Assembly: GCA_036381255.1 (NCBI GenBank) | Contig: DASVDG010000124.1 | Span: forward strand, 1-64,000 | DNA length: 64,000 bases | Direction: 5' to 3' | Source of the DNA: CALBZE01 sp036381255 | Lineage (GTDB): Bacteria > Gemmatimonadota > Gemmatimonadetes > Longimicrobiales > RSA9 | Shown: piece by piece, positions 52,347 through 60,986 of the stretch | Layout: each line of letters opens with the position of its first letter | Numbering within the stretch: the stretch's first letter is position 1 | Translations under genes and position numbers: made by a program | The notes under the pieces: generated by a model | The model's input: only the letters and a program-made list of their open reading frames with translations | Databases searched by the model: none | Told to the model about the DNA's origin: nothing

Positions 52347-53717
52347 ATGCCGGAACCGGGCGGGGGCACGAACGGGGTTCGCCGCCGCCGGCGGGTCGAG
52401 CGCCGGACGGTTCGGCGTGGCGCGATGACCCGCGGCGCTCGCCGGGGGCGTTCGGCGCTGCGCGGCGTGGCCTGGAGCGCGCTCGTCGCGGCCGCGTTCG
52501 CGGCGTGCCGCGTGGGCGGCCCGCCGCCCGTGGTCCGGGCGGCGCTGCCGGACGAGGAGCCGCCGGTGCGGGTCGGGATCGCCGTCGACGCCGAGGCGGT
52601 CACGGTCGGCTCGACCGCGCGCTTCGAGATCGGCGAGCCGGGGCGCGATCCGGCGGTCCGCGCGGAGGCGGGGGAGCGCTGGACGTTCACCGCGGATGCG
52701 GCCGGGCGGCTGGTCGCGCGGCGGTCGGACGGGCGGCGGATCGGGCCGTTCACAGGGCCGGTCCGGATCCGCGTCCGCGACGACGATGCGCCGGTCCTGA
52801 TCGACGGCGAGCCGTACCGCGGCGGCGCGCTGTTGCGCGCGGCGGGCGCGGGGCGCGTGACGGCGATCAACGTCCTCGCGCTCGAGGACTACCTGCTCGG
52901 CGTCGTGCCGATGGAGATCGGGCCGCGGCCGGCCGAGGAGATCGAGGCCGTCAAGGCGCAGGCGGTCGCGGCGCGGACGTACGCGATTTCGCACCTCGGC
53001 GGCAGGGAATCGCTCGGCTTCGACTTCTACGCGACCGTCGCCGACCAGGTGTACGGCGGGGTGTCGCGGGAGCACGACGTGGTCAGCCGTGCCGTGCGGG
53101 AGACGCGCGGTGAGATCGTGACGTACCGCGGCTCGCCGATCCTGGCGTACTACCACTCGACGTGCGGCGGGCGGACGGCCGCGATCGACGAGGCGTGGCG
53201 GCACGCGCCGCTGCCGTACCTGAAGTCGGTGTCGGACCGGGTCGAGGGGGGCGACGGCGCGTACTACTGCGACATCTCGAACCGGTTCCGGTGGACGGAG
53301 CACTGGACGGGCGAGCGGCTTCGCGAGATCCTGACCCGGACGCTCGCGGACCGGATGGGCACATCGGCGCCGATCCGCGAGATCGAGGAGATCGAGGTGA
53401 CCGGCCACACGGCGTCGGGGCGCGTCCGGGCGCTGCGCATCGTGGCCGATGGCCGCGAGTACCTGATCACCCCGCCCGACTCGACGCGGCGGGTGCTGCG
53501 GCCGGAGGCCGGCCGGCTGCTGAACAGCGCGCTCTTCGTGCTGGACGTCGAGCGCGAGGACGGGGAGGTGACCGGGGTGACGGCGAGCGGCGGCGGCTGG
53601 GGCCACGGGATCGGGATGTGCCAGATGGGCGCGATCGGCCGCGCGCGCGCCGGGCAGGATTACCGGCAGATCCTGGCGACGTACTACCGCGACACCGAGA
53701 TCACGAGACTGTATTGA
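52347..53717 (+). CDS. SpoIID/LytB-domain lipoprotein
   Basis: 456 residues from ATG 52347. A basic N-terminus is followed by a lipoprotein-like signal ending AAFAAC. The SpoIID domain is clear: LEDYLLGVVPMEIGP, AVKAQAVAARTYAI, YHSTCGGRTAAIDEAW and the closing GGGWGHGIGMCQMGA. In spore formers SpoIID is a lytic transglycosylase for denuded glycan; in Gram-negative relatives the role is wall remodelling at best by analogy. Start options: GTG 52335 (overlaps hemL stop), ATG 52347 (GAGGGGG close by), ATG 52425 (gives the neatest signal). Confidence 0.82.
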   Translation: MPEPGGGTNGVRRRRRVERRTVRRGAMTRGARRGRSALRGVAWSALVAAAFAACRVGGPPPVVRAALPDEEPPVRVGIAVDAEAVTVGSTARFEIGEPGRDPAVRAEAGERWTFTADAAGRLVARRSDGRRIGPFTGPVRIRVRDDDAPVLIDGEPYRGGALLRAAGAGRVTAINVLALEDYLLGVVPMEIGPRPAEEIEAVKAQAVAARTYAISHLGGRESLGFDFYATVADQVYGGVSREHDVVSRAVRETRGEIVTYRGSPILAYYHSTCGGRTAAIDEAWRHAPLPYLKSVSDRVEGGDGAYYCDISNRFRWTEHWTGERLREILTRTLADRMGTSAPIREIEEIEVTGHTASGRVRALRIVADGREYLITPPDSTRRVLRPEAGRLLNSALFVLDVEREDGEVTGVTASGGGWGHGIGMCQMGAIGRARAGQDYRQILATYYRDTEITRLY

Positions 53718-53743
53718 ACCCTCCACCCGAACGGGGGCCGAGC

Positions 53744-54394
53744 ATGATCCGCCGCTGGAGCCTGGCGCTGCTCTGCCTCGTGGCCGTGCCGACGGCCGCG
53801 ACGGCGCAGACGCTCGAAGACTACGACTACGAGAACCTCTCCTTCCGCGGGATCGGCCTGGAGTACGGCCGCATCTGGCCGACGAAGGTCGAGCCCACCG
53901 CCGCGTACACGGTGAAGGCGGACCTCGGCTTCCTCGGGCCGGGCGTCCGCATCACGCCTTCGCTCAGCTACTGGAGCTCGGCGATGGACGACGATGAGCT
54001 GAGCCGCCTCGCCGACCAGCTCAGCCGGCTCGGCGCGCCGCTCACGGCCGAGGACCTGGGCCGCATCGAATGGCGCGACGTCTCGCTCAACGTGGACGGG
54101 CAGTACGTGATCCAGGCGAGCGCGCGCGTGCAGCCGTACCTGGGGCTGGGGGCCGGGGTCCACGTGTTCGACGGGCGCGGCGCGGCGGTCGAAGAAACGT
54201 TCATCGAGGACCTGCTGGACTCGATCACGGCCGGCGTGAACGCCGTGGCCGGCGTCGAAGTCGCGCCGACCGAGCGGCTGCGGCTCGGGATCGAGGGGCG
54301 GTACACGCTGCTCGACGACATCCGCTACCCGGAGGCGCGGATCGGCGCGTCGTTCGCGCTGCCGGCCGGCGCGGCAGCGGGAGGCGCGCGGTGA
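53744..54394 (+). CDS. Small outer-membrane beta-barrel protein
   Basis: 216 residues: signal peptide MIRRWSLALLCLVAVPTAATAQ, then an eight-strand-sized barrel with alternating residues (YGRIWPTKVEPTAAYTVKAD, ARVQPYLGLGAGVHVF) and a final ARIGASFALP strand before a short Ala/Gly tail. Resembles generic OmpA/OmpW-type barrels of unknown function. It lies 26 bases after the SpoIID-like gene and overlaps the next gene (GTGA), so it is in the same operon. Confidence 0.7.
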   Translation: MIRRWSLALLCLVAVPTAATAQTLEDYDYENLSFRGIGLEYGRIWPTKVEPTAAYTVKADLGFLGPGVRITPSLSYWSSAMDDDELSRLADQLSRLGAPLTAEDLGRIEWRDVSLNVDGQYVIQASARVQPYLGLGAGVHVFDGRGAAVEETFIEDLLDSITAGVNAVAGVEVAPTERLRLGIEGRYTLLDDIRYPEARIGASFALPAGAAAGGAR

Positions 54395-55419
54395 GCGACG
54401 GGCGGGACGTGCGCGTCGCGATCCTCGGGACCGGCGCGATCGCGCAGATCGTGCACCTGCCGGTGCTGAGCGGGCTCGACGGCGTGGAGCTCGCCGCGGT
54501 CTGCGACGTCGACCGGCCGAAGGCGAAGGCGATCGCGAGCCGCTTCGAGGTGCCGCGCGTGTTCCGCGCGGACGAGGAGGTCTTCGCGTCGGACGATGTC
54601 GACGCGGTCGTCATCTGCACGCCGAGCCACCTGCACGAGCGCCAGGCGATCGCGGCGCTCGAGGCCGGGAAGCACGTGCTGGTCGAACGGCCGCTCGCGC
54701 TCGACGCCGACGGCGCGCGACGCGTGGTCGAGGCCGCCGAACGCGCGGGAAAGACGCTGATGGTGGCGCTGAACAACCGCTACCGCCCGGATGTGCGCGC
54801 ACTGTCGCCGTTCCTGCGCGGCGGCGAGCTGGGCGAGGTGTTCTTCGTCAAGGCCGGCTGGCTGAACCGCAAGGTGCGGACGGTGCGCCCGACGTGGCGG
54901 CACCGGCGCGAGACCGCGGGCGGCGGCGTGCTCATGGACCTCGGCACGCAGGCGCTCGACCTCTGCCTCTGGCTGCTCGGATACCCGAAGGTCGAGCGCG
55001 TGAACGCGTACCTGCACCCGGGCGAGGGGATGGAGGTCGAGGACGCGGCGGCGCTGATGCTGCGGCTCGAGAACGGCCCCGTCGTCTCGGTCGAGGTGAC
55101 GTGGAGCCTGCTCGCCCAGCGCGACCGCCACTATCTCCAGGTGCTCGGCAGCCACGGCACGGGTTCTGTCTCGCCGCTCATGGTCTACAAGGAAGTCGAG
55201 CACGGGCTGCTGGATGTGACGCCGAAGCTGGCGCCGGGACCGGAGAACGCGTACACGGCGTCGTACCGCCAGGAGCTGAGGCACTTCGTCGCGGCGGCAC
55301 GGGGCGCGGAGACGCTGGCACCGCCGCGCGACCAGATCGAGCTCATGCGCCTCGTCGCCCTCGCCTACCGGTCCGCGGCGGAGGGGCGCGAGATCGAGGC
55401 ACGCACGGATTTCGCGTGA
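54391..55419 (+). CDS. Gfo/Idh/MocA family oxidoreductase
   Basis: NAD(P)-dependent dehydrogenase of 342 residues. The Rossmann start is VAILGTGAIAQIVHLPVL, the family's EKP-type motif appears as VERPLALDADGAR (Glu-Arg-Pro instead of Glu-Lys-Pro), and the C-terminal alpha/beta domain begins near GELGEVFFVKAGWLN. Substrate unknown; sugars or sugar nucleotides are usual. The Lys to Arg change in the EKP motif touches the residue that often helps catalysis. GTG 54391 has GGGAGG upstream. Ends the rimO-hemL block. Confidence 0.85.
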   Translation: MSDGRDVRVAILGTGAIAQIVHLPVLSGLDGVELAAVCDVDRPKAKAIASRFEVPRVFRADEEVFASDDVDAVVICTPSHLHERQAIAALEAGKHVLVERPLALDADGARRVVEAAERAGKTLMVALNNRYRPDVRALSPFLRGGELGEVFFVKAGWLNRKVRTVRPTWRHRRETAGGGVLMDLGTQALDLCLWLLGYPKVERVNAYLHPGEGMEVEDAAALMLRLENGPVVSVEVTWSLLAQRDRHYLQVLGSHGTGSVSPLMVYKEVEHGLLDVTPKLAPGPENAYTASYRQELRHFVAAARGAETLAPPRDQIELMRLVALAYRSAAEGREIEARTDFA

Positions 55420-55431
55420 ACGAACCGCGCT

Positions 55432-55526
55432 CCCCCCGTAAACGTTCCCGTTCCCGTTCCCGAACCGGACGGCCGGGAACGGGAACGGGAACGGCGCCTG
55501 GCGGCGCCTGGAACGTTTACGGGGGG
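55432..55526. repeat. Long composite hairpin before lnt
   Basis: Outer arms 55432-55448 and 55510-55526 are perfect 17 bp complements (CCCCCCGTAAACGTTCC and its reverse). Inside, 55444-55462 pairs perfectly with 55474-55492 (19 bp), each arm holding three tandem copies of the 6-mer GTTCCC or its complement. Folded together, a 31-base 5' arm pairs almost without break, leaving a bulge at 55488-55509 that contains two copies of GGCGCCTGG. No T-run follows. The unit occupies nearly the whole 124-base gap. Confidence 0.8.
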
Positions 55527-55543
55527 CTCTACCCGGTTTGCGT

Positions 55544-57313
55544 ATGAGCGGACCGGACGCGGCGGGGGCGCCGGATACGCGGGATGCGCCGGGTCACGTG
55601 GCGCCGGAAACGCGGGACGCGCCGCGCCACCGGGCGCCCGATGCGCCCGGCACGGCGTGGGCCTCCCGCGACTGGGCGCTCCCCGTCCTCTCCGGCCTCC
55701 TCCTCGTCGCCTCGTTCCCGCCGTTCACGCTGCTCGTCCCACCCTTCGTCGCGCTCGTGCCGTTCCTCGTGTTCATCGCCGAGCGTCCGGCCGGGCCGGT
55801 CGGGCGATGGCGCGCGCTGCGCGGCGGGTACCTCCTCGGGCTCGTCTACTTCGGGCTGCTGCTCCACTGGGTGCCGATCGCGCTCGCCCCGTTCTCGAAG
55901 CTGGCCGTCCCCGCGTTCGCGCTCATCGTGCTCGTGCTGGCGGGGTTCACGGCCGCGTTCGCGGCGGCGCTGCACCTCGTGCGCGAGCGGACGCCGGTGT
56001 CGTTCGCACTCGCCGCGGCCGTGCTCTGGACCGCGGCCGAATGGGTCCAGGGCCACCTCGGCGACCTCTCGTTCCCCTGGCTCGGGCTCGGGACCGCGGT
56101 CGCGGCGTACCCCCGCGTGGCCGGCGCCGCGGACCTCGCCGGCGCGCGCGGGCTGTCGCTCTGGATCGCGGCGGTCAACGGCCTGGTCGCGAGCGGGATC
56201 GTCGCGTGGCGCGCGCGGCGGCCGGTGCGCCGGGCGGCCGCGGCGACGCTCGTCGCCGTCGCGCTGCCGGTGGCGTACGGCGCGTGGCGGGTCGAGACGC
56301 TCGAGATGCGGCCGGCGGCGCGCGTCGCCGTGGTGCAGCCGAATATCCCGGAGGAGCTGAAGATGGACGCCGCCGCCGCGGTCGACTCGACGCTGGCCGC
56401 GCTGCGGACGCTGATGGCGCGCATCCCGCCGGGCTCGGTCGACCTCGTGGTCTGGCCGGAGGTCACGTTCCCGGTCGCGTTCGAGCGACCGGAGCATCGG
56501 CGCCTGCGGGAGGCGGTGCGGGCGATGAGCGCGCGCGCCGGCGCGCCGTTGCTCGTCGGGGCGTACGCGGTGGACGGAGTCGCCGGGGGGAACGAGGCGG
56601 ACGGGGCGGGCCAGGCGGGCCGCGGGATCGAAAGCGGCCCGCCTGCCGATGTCGCGCTCCGCAACTCCGCGTTCGTCGTCGCGCCGGACGGGCCGACGGG
56701 CGAGGCGTACCACAAGCGGTTCCTGGTGCCGTTCGTCGAGCGCGTGCCGTTCGTCGAGCGCGTGCCGTTCGTCGACCCGGGGTGGCTGGACGGCCTTTTC
56801 GGCGACGCAAGACGCTTCGGCGGGCTCAGCCCCGGCCGTGGCGCGCCCACGTTCGCGCTCGGCGATGCGCGCTACGGCGTCCTCATCTGCTTCGAGTCGA
56901 TCTTCGCCCGCCACGCCCGCGCCCTGCGAGGCGCGGGCGCCGACTTCCTCGTCAACATGACCAACGACGCGTGGTACGGCCGCGAGCGGTGGTACGCGCG
57001 GACCAGCGCACTCTGGCAGCACCCGGCGCACCTGGCGATGCGCGCCATCGAGCTGCGTGTCGGGATCGCGCGCGCGGCGAACACGGGGTTCTCGCTGTTC
57101 GTCGACCCGCTGGGGCGGATGTACGAGCGGACCGCGCTGCTCGAGCCGGACGTGCGCGTCGCGACGGTCTACACGACGGATGCACCGACGCTGTTCGCGC
57201 GCTGGGGCGACTGGGTGGGGACGACGGCGGCGGTGGCGGCGTCCGTGCTGGTCGGGATGGCGATCGGCAGCTGCGGGCGACGGCGCGCCGCGCCGGGTGG
57301 ACGCCGTGGTTGA
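55544..57313 (+). CDS. lnt: Apolipoprotein N-acyltransferase
   Basis: Inner-membrane enzyme adding the third acyl chain to lipoproteins, needed for Lol sorting. 589 residues: about six membrane segments (to residue 265), a nitrilase-fold periplasmic domain, and a final membrane helix (VAASVLVGMAIGS). The catalytic triad is Glu306 (WPEVTFP), Lys391 (YHKRFLVPF) and Cys449 (LICFESIF). After Lys391 an 18-bp tandem repeat (56726-56776) duplicates VPFVER. A TTG at 55538 is in frame; ATG 55544 preferred. Confidence 0.93.
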   Translation: MSGPDAAGAPDTRDAPGHVAPETRDAPRHRAPDAPGTAWASRDWALPVLSGLLLVASFPPFTLLVPPFVALVPFLVFIAERPAGPVGRWRALRGGYLLGLVYFGLLLHWVPIALAPFSKLAVPAFALIVLVLAGFTAAFAAALHLVRERTPVSFALAAAVLWTAAEWVQGHLGDLSFPWLGLGTAVAAYPRVAGAADLAGARGLSLWIAAVNGLVASGIVAWRARRPVRRAAAATLVAVALPVAYGAWRVETLEMRPAARVAVVQPNIPEELKMDAAAAVDSTLAALRTLMARIPPGSVDLVVWPEVTFPVAFERPEHRRLREAVRAMSARAGAPLLVGAYAVDGVAGGNEADGAGQAGRGIESGPPADVALRNSAFVVAPDGPTGEAYHKRFLVPFVERVPFVERVPFVDPGWLDGLFGDARRFGGLSPGRGAPTFALGDARYGVLICFESIFARHARALRGAGADFLVNMTNDAWYGRERWYARTSALWQHPAHLAMRAIELRVGIARAANTGFSLFVDPLGRMYERTALLEPDVRVATVYTTDAPTLFARWGDWVGTTAAVAASVLVGMAIGSCGRRRAAPGGRRG

Positions 57314-57664
57314 CGCCCTCCGGGTGCGTACATTGCCGCAGGTGTCCGCCGAGCGAGCTTGCGGCGCCCGTGCGGTGACCGCCCGGCGCGTCGCCCGGCG
57401 CCCGACCGCGGCCGCCGCCCGGGCTCGCCGCGACCGGCGCCGGCGCGCGCCGCGTTGCATCTGTCCCCCGGCCCGCTCAGGTCATCACCGCATTCGCGTG
57501 CCCCGCGCGCCTCGCCCGCGCTTCGGACCTCGCGAATCGCATGCGCCCGCGGGGACGCGCGTCGGCTGCGCCATCTTGATTCCCCTCGTCGATCTCGCTA
57601 TATTTCCATGGTTTGCAATGGCCCTTTTTGCGGGGCCGTTCCTTTTTCGGCGAGGCGTACGGCG
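57314..57664 (+). other. Gap before rpmE with promoter and leader hairpin
   Basis: 351 bases without a gene. From 57314 to about 57570 I see only G+C-rich sequence. The rpmE promoter is at 57576-57604. In the leader, GGCCC (57620-57624) can pair with GGGCC (57633-57637), followed by GTTCCTTTTT; this may be an attenuator or a protein-binding leader, but the stem is only 5 bp. Confidence 0.4.
57576..57604 (+). promoter_or_regulatory. rpmE promoter
   Basis: -35 TTGATT (57576-57581), 17 bp spacer, -10 TATATT (57599-57604). Start near 57611 gives a leader of about 54 bases before rpmE. Confidence 0.7.
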
Positions 57665-57874
57665 ATGAAGCAGGGCATCCATCCCGAGTACAAGGTGGCC
57701 ACCGTGCACTGCGCGTGTGGCAACACGTTCCAGACGCGGAGCACGCTGGACGACGTTCACGTGGAGGTGTGCTCGGCGTGCCACCCGTACTTCACCGGCC
57801 GACAGAAGCTGATGGACACGGCGGGCCGGGTGGAGCGGTTCCGAAAGAAGTGGGGCGAGCAGGCCGCGAAGTGA
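57665..57874 (+). CDS. rpmE: 50S ribosomal protein L31, zinc-binding form
   Basis: 69 residues. MKQGIHPEYKVATVHCACGN opens the protein; zinc ligands Cys16, Cys18, Cys36 and Cys39 are all present (C+ form). Such forms act as a zinc reserve in other bacteria and are replaced by a Cys-less paralogue under zinc limitation. ATG 57665 is set by homology. A weak terminator hairpin follows, then prfA, a common gene order. Confidence 0.96.
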   Translation: MKQGIHPEYKVATVHCACGNTFQTRSTLDDVHVEVCSACHPYFTGRQKLMDTAGRVERFRKKWGEQAAK

Positions 57875-57882
57875 GGATGGAG

Positions 57883-57910
57883 AGAGCCGGGCGGGGATCC
57901 CGGCTCTTTC
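57883..57910 (+). terminator. Weak terminator between rpmE and prfA
   Basis: 9 bp perfect stem AGAGCCGGG (57883-57891) with CCCGGCTCT (57899-57907), 7 nt loop, then only TTC. Probably partial, letting some transcripts continue into prfA. Confidence 0.55.
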
Positions 57911-57930
57911 GGCATTGAAGCGGGGAGCGG

Positions 57931-59013
<1,083 letters not shown>

Positions 59014-59023
59014 GCGACGGACC

Positions 59024-59914
59024 GTGGCCGACACCCCGCTGGAGCTGGCCCGCGCGGCCGCGGACTACATGGCGGAGCGCGGGCTCGAAAACGCGCGACT
59101 CGAGGCGGAGCTGCTGCTGGCGTCGGTCCTCGGGCTGAGCCGGCTGGAGCTGTACCTCCAGCACGACCGGCCGCTGACGGCGGAGGAGAAGGAGGCGTTC
59201 CGGGCGCGGGTCCGGCGTCGCCTGAAGCGCGAGCCGCTCCAGTACATCGTGGGCGAGGCGCAGTTTCGGGAGCTGCGGCTGCGGGTCGACCCAAGGGTGT
59301 TGATCCCGCGGCCGGAGACGGAGGTGCTGGTCGGCGAAGTCCTGAAGTGGGCGAGCGCCAGGGCGGGGGACGGCGCGGACAGCGCGGACGGGCTCAGCGC
59401 CGTGGACATCGGCACGGGCTCGGGTGCGATCGCGCTGAGCCTGGCGAAGGAGGGCCCGTTCGCGCGGGTCGTCGCGACGGACGTTTCCGCGGACGCGCTC
59501 GAGGTCGCGCGGGAGAACGCGCGGCGGCTGGAGCTGGACGCGCGGGTCGAGTTCCGGCACGGCGCGCTCTGGGACGCGCTGCGGCCGGGCGAGCGCTTCG
59601 ACGTCGTGGTGTCGAACCCGCCGTACGTCGCCGAGGCCGAGCGGGCGTCGCTCGCGCCGGAGGTGGCGGAGTGGGAGCCGGCGCAGGCGCTGTTCGCGTC
59701 GGGCGGCGGGCTGGACGTCATCGCCGCGCTGGTGGACGGCGCGCCGGACCGGCTGCGACCCGGCGGGCTGCTGGCGCTGGAGATCGGGCTGGGCCAGGCG
59801 GAGGCGGTGGTGGAGCGGATCGAGCGCCGCGGCGCCTACGGGCGGCCGCGGGTGGTGAAGGATCTGGCGGGGCGCGAGCGCGTGGTGCTCGCGGAAGCCG
59901 GGCCACTTGCGTAG
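59024..59914 (+). CDS. prmC: Release factor glutamine methyltransferase PrmC
   Basis: SAM-dependent N5-methyltransferase acting on the GGQ glutamine of release factors. 296 residues: helical N-terminus, IPRPETEVLV, SAM motif DIGTGSGAIALSL and catalytic NPPY (SNPPYVAEAE). GTG 59024 is the likely start. Pairing with prfA is widely conserved. Its end is 19 bases before the next gene. Confidence 0.95.
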   Translation: MADTPLELARAAADYMAERGLENARLEAELLLASVLGLSRLELYLQHDRPLTAEEKEAFRARVRRRLKREPLQYIVGEAQFRELRLRVDPRVLIPRPETEVLVGEVLKWASARAGDGADSADGLSAVDIGTGSGAIALSLAKEGPFARVVATDVSADALEVARENARRLELDARVEFRHGALWDALRPGERFDVVVSNPPYVAEAERASLAPEVAEWEPAQALFASGGGLDVIAALVDGAPDRLRPGGLLALEIGLGQAEAVVERIERRGAYGRPRVVKDLAGRERVVLAEAGPLA

Positions 59915-59933
59915 TCGACGAGAAAGGCAGATC

Positions 59934-60296
59934 ATGCAGGACGCAACGATGGAGAAGGCCCGCGACCTCGGGCGGCTGATCGGGCAGACCGACGAGTACC
60001 AGGCGCTGCAGCGAGCGCGGCAGCGGCTGAGCGACGACCGCGAGGTCGTCGGCCTGGTCAACCGGGTGGCGGAGCTCGAGCAGGCGATCGCCCGGTCGCT
60101 CCAGCGAGGCGAGGCGCCGGAGGAGTCGGTGCGGGAGGAGTACGAGCAGGTCGTCTCCCAGCTCCAGGCGAGCCCGGTGTACCAGGGCCTCGTGGCCGCC
60201 CAGGCGAATTTCGACAGGGTGCTGGGCCGGGTCAACGAGGAGATCGCGAACGGGATGGAAGCCGCTGCGAAGTCGAGGATCATCCTCCCCTCCTGA
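59934..60296 (+). CDS. YlbF/YmcA family protein
   Basis: 120 residues, nearly all helical, with the family pattern EYQALQRARQRLSDD, then VNRVAELEQAIARSLQRGE and SPVYQGLVAAQANFDRVLGRVNEEI. In Bacillus, YlbF, YmcA and YaaT form a complex that adjusts RNase Y; presence here outside Firmicutes does not prove that role. ATG 59934 is preceded by AAAGG at 59923-59927 with good spacing; an earlier in-frame start would overlap prmC. Confidence 0.75.
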   Translation: MQDATMEKARDLGRLIGQTDEYQALQRARQRLSDDREVVGLVNRVAELEQAIARSLQRGEAPEESVREEYEQVVSQLQASPVYQGLVAAQANFDRVLGRVNEEIANGMEAAAKSRIILPS

Positions 60297-60308
60297 GAAT
60301 CGGCCGCC

Positions 60309-60986
60309 ATGGTCAGTCTAGAGTCACTGCGCGGGAGCGTGTACCGGGCCGTCCGTCCGCTGACGGACGTGCTGGTCCGGCGGGAGGTGCATCCGAACCT
60401 CCTGACGACACTCGGGTTCCTGGTCACCATGACCTCTGCGTTCGCGTTCCACCAGCACCAGATCCGGCTGGCCGGGTTCCTGGTGCTGCTCGGCGGTGCA
60501 TTCGACATCCTGGACGGTCGCGTCGCCCGGCTGTCGCATCTGGGCAGCAAGTTCGGCGCGTTCTACGACTCGACGCTCGACCGGATCAGCGAGATCGCGG
60601 TCTACTTCGGGCTGCTCTCCCTGTACAACGACTACCGCCTGGAGCTCGGCGACGTGGGCATGATCTACCTGATCATGCTTGCAATGGCGGGATCCCTGAT
60701 GATCAGTTATACTCGGGCGCGGGCGGAGGCGCTGGGCCTGGATTGTCGGGTCGGGCTCATGCCGCGGGCGGAGCGGGTGGTGCTGATCGGCGCCGCCTCG
60801 CTCTTCTTCGGCGGGGCCTGGGACGGGCTGGTGTTGAAGGGAGTGATCGTGGTCCTCGCCGTTCTGACCAACATCACGGCGTTCCAGCGAATCGTGTGGG
60901 TCTACAAGCACGCCGGCGGCGTGCCGCTGGATGCGCCCGTGTCTGCCGGGACTTCAACGAACGAGGAAGACCGTGAAGCAAGGTAG
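60309..60986 (+). CDS. CDP-alcohol phosphatidyltransferase, probable phosphatidylinositol-phosphate synthase
   Basis: 225-residue, six-span membrane enzyme. The full family signature is present: Asp66, Asp69, Gly70, Ala73, Arg74, Gly83, Asp87, Asp91 (DILDGRVAR ... GAFYDSTLD). It transfers phosphatidate from CDP-diacylglycerol to an alcohol. The gene overlaps ino1 by 14 bases, which strongly suggests that inositol-1-phosphate is the acceptor, giving phosphatidylinositol phosphate as in Actinobacteria. Phosphatidylglycerophosphate synthase is the alternative. Confidence 0.82.
   Translation: MVSLESLRGSVYRAVRPLTDVLVRREVHPNLLTTLGFLVTMTSAFAFHQHQIRLAGFLVLLGGAFDILDGRVARLSHLGSKFGAFYDSTLDRISEIAVYFGLLSLYNDYRLELGDVGMIYLIMLAMAGSLMISYTRARAEALGLDCRVGLMPRAERVVLIGAASLFFGGAWDGLVLKGVIVVLAVLTNITAFQRIVWVYKHAGGVPLDAPVSAGTSTNEEDREAR

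Noticed and set aside
57611..57664. Riboswitch or ribosomal-protein leader before rpmE
   Set aside because: Only a 5 bp stem with a U-rich tail; too little structure to name a regulatory RNA.
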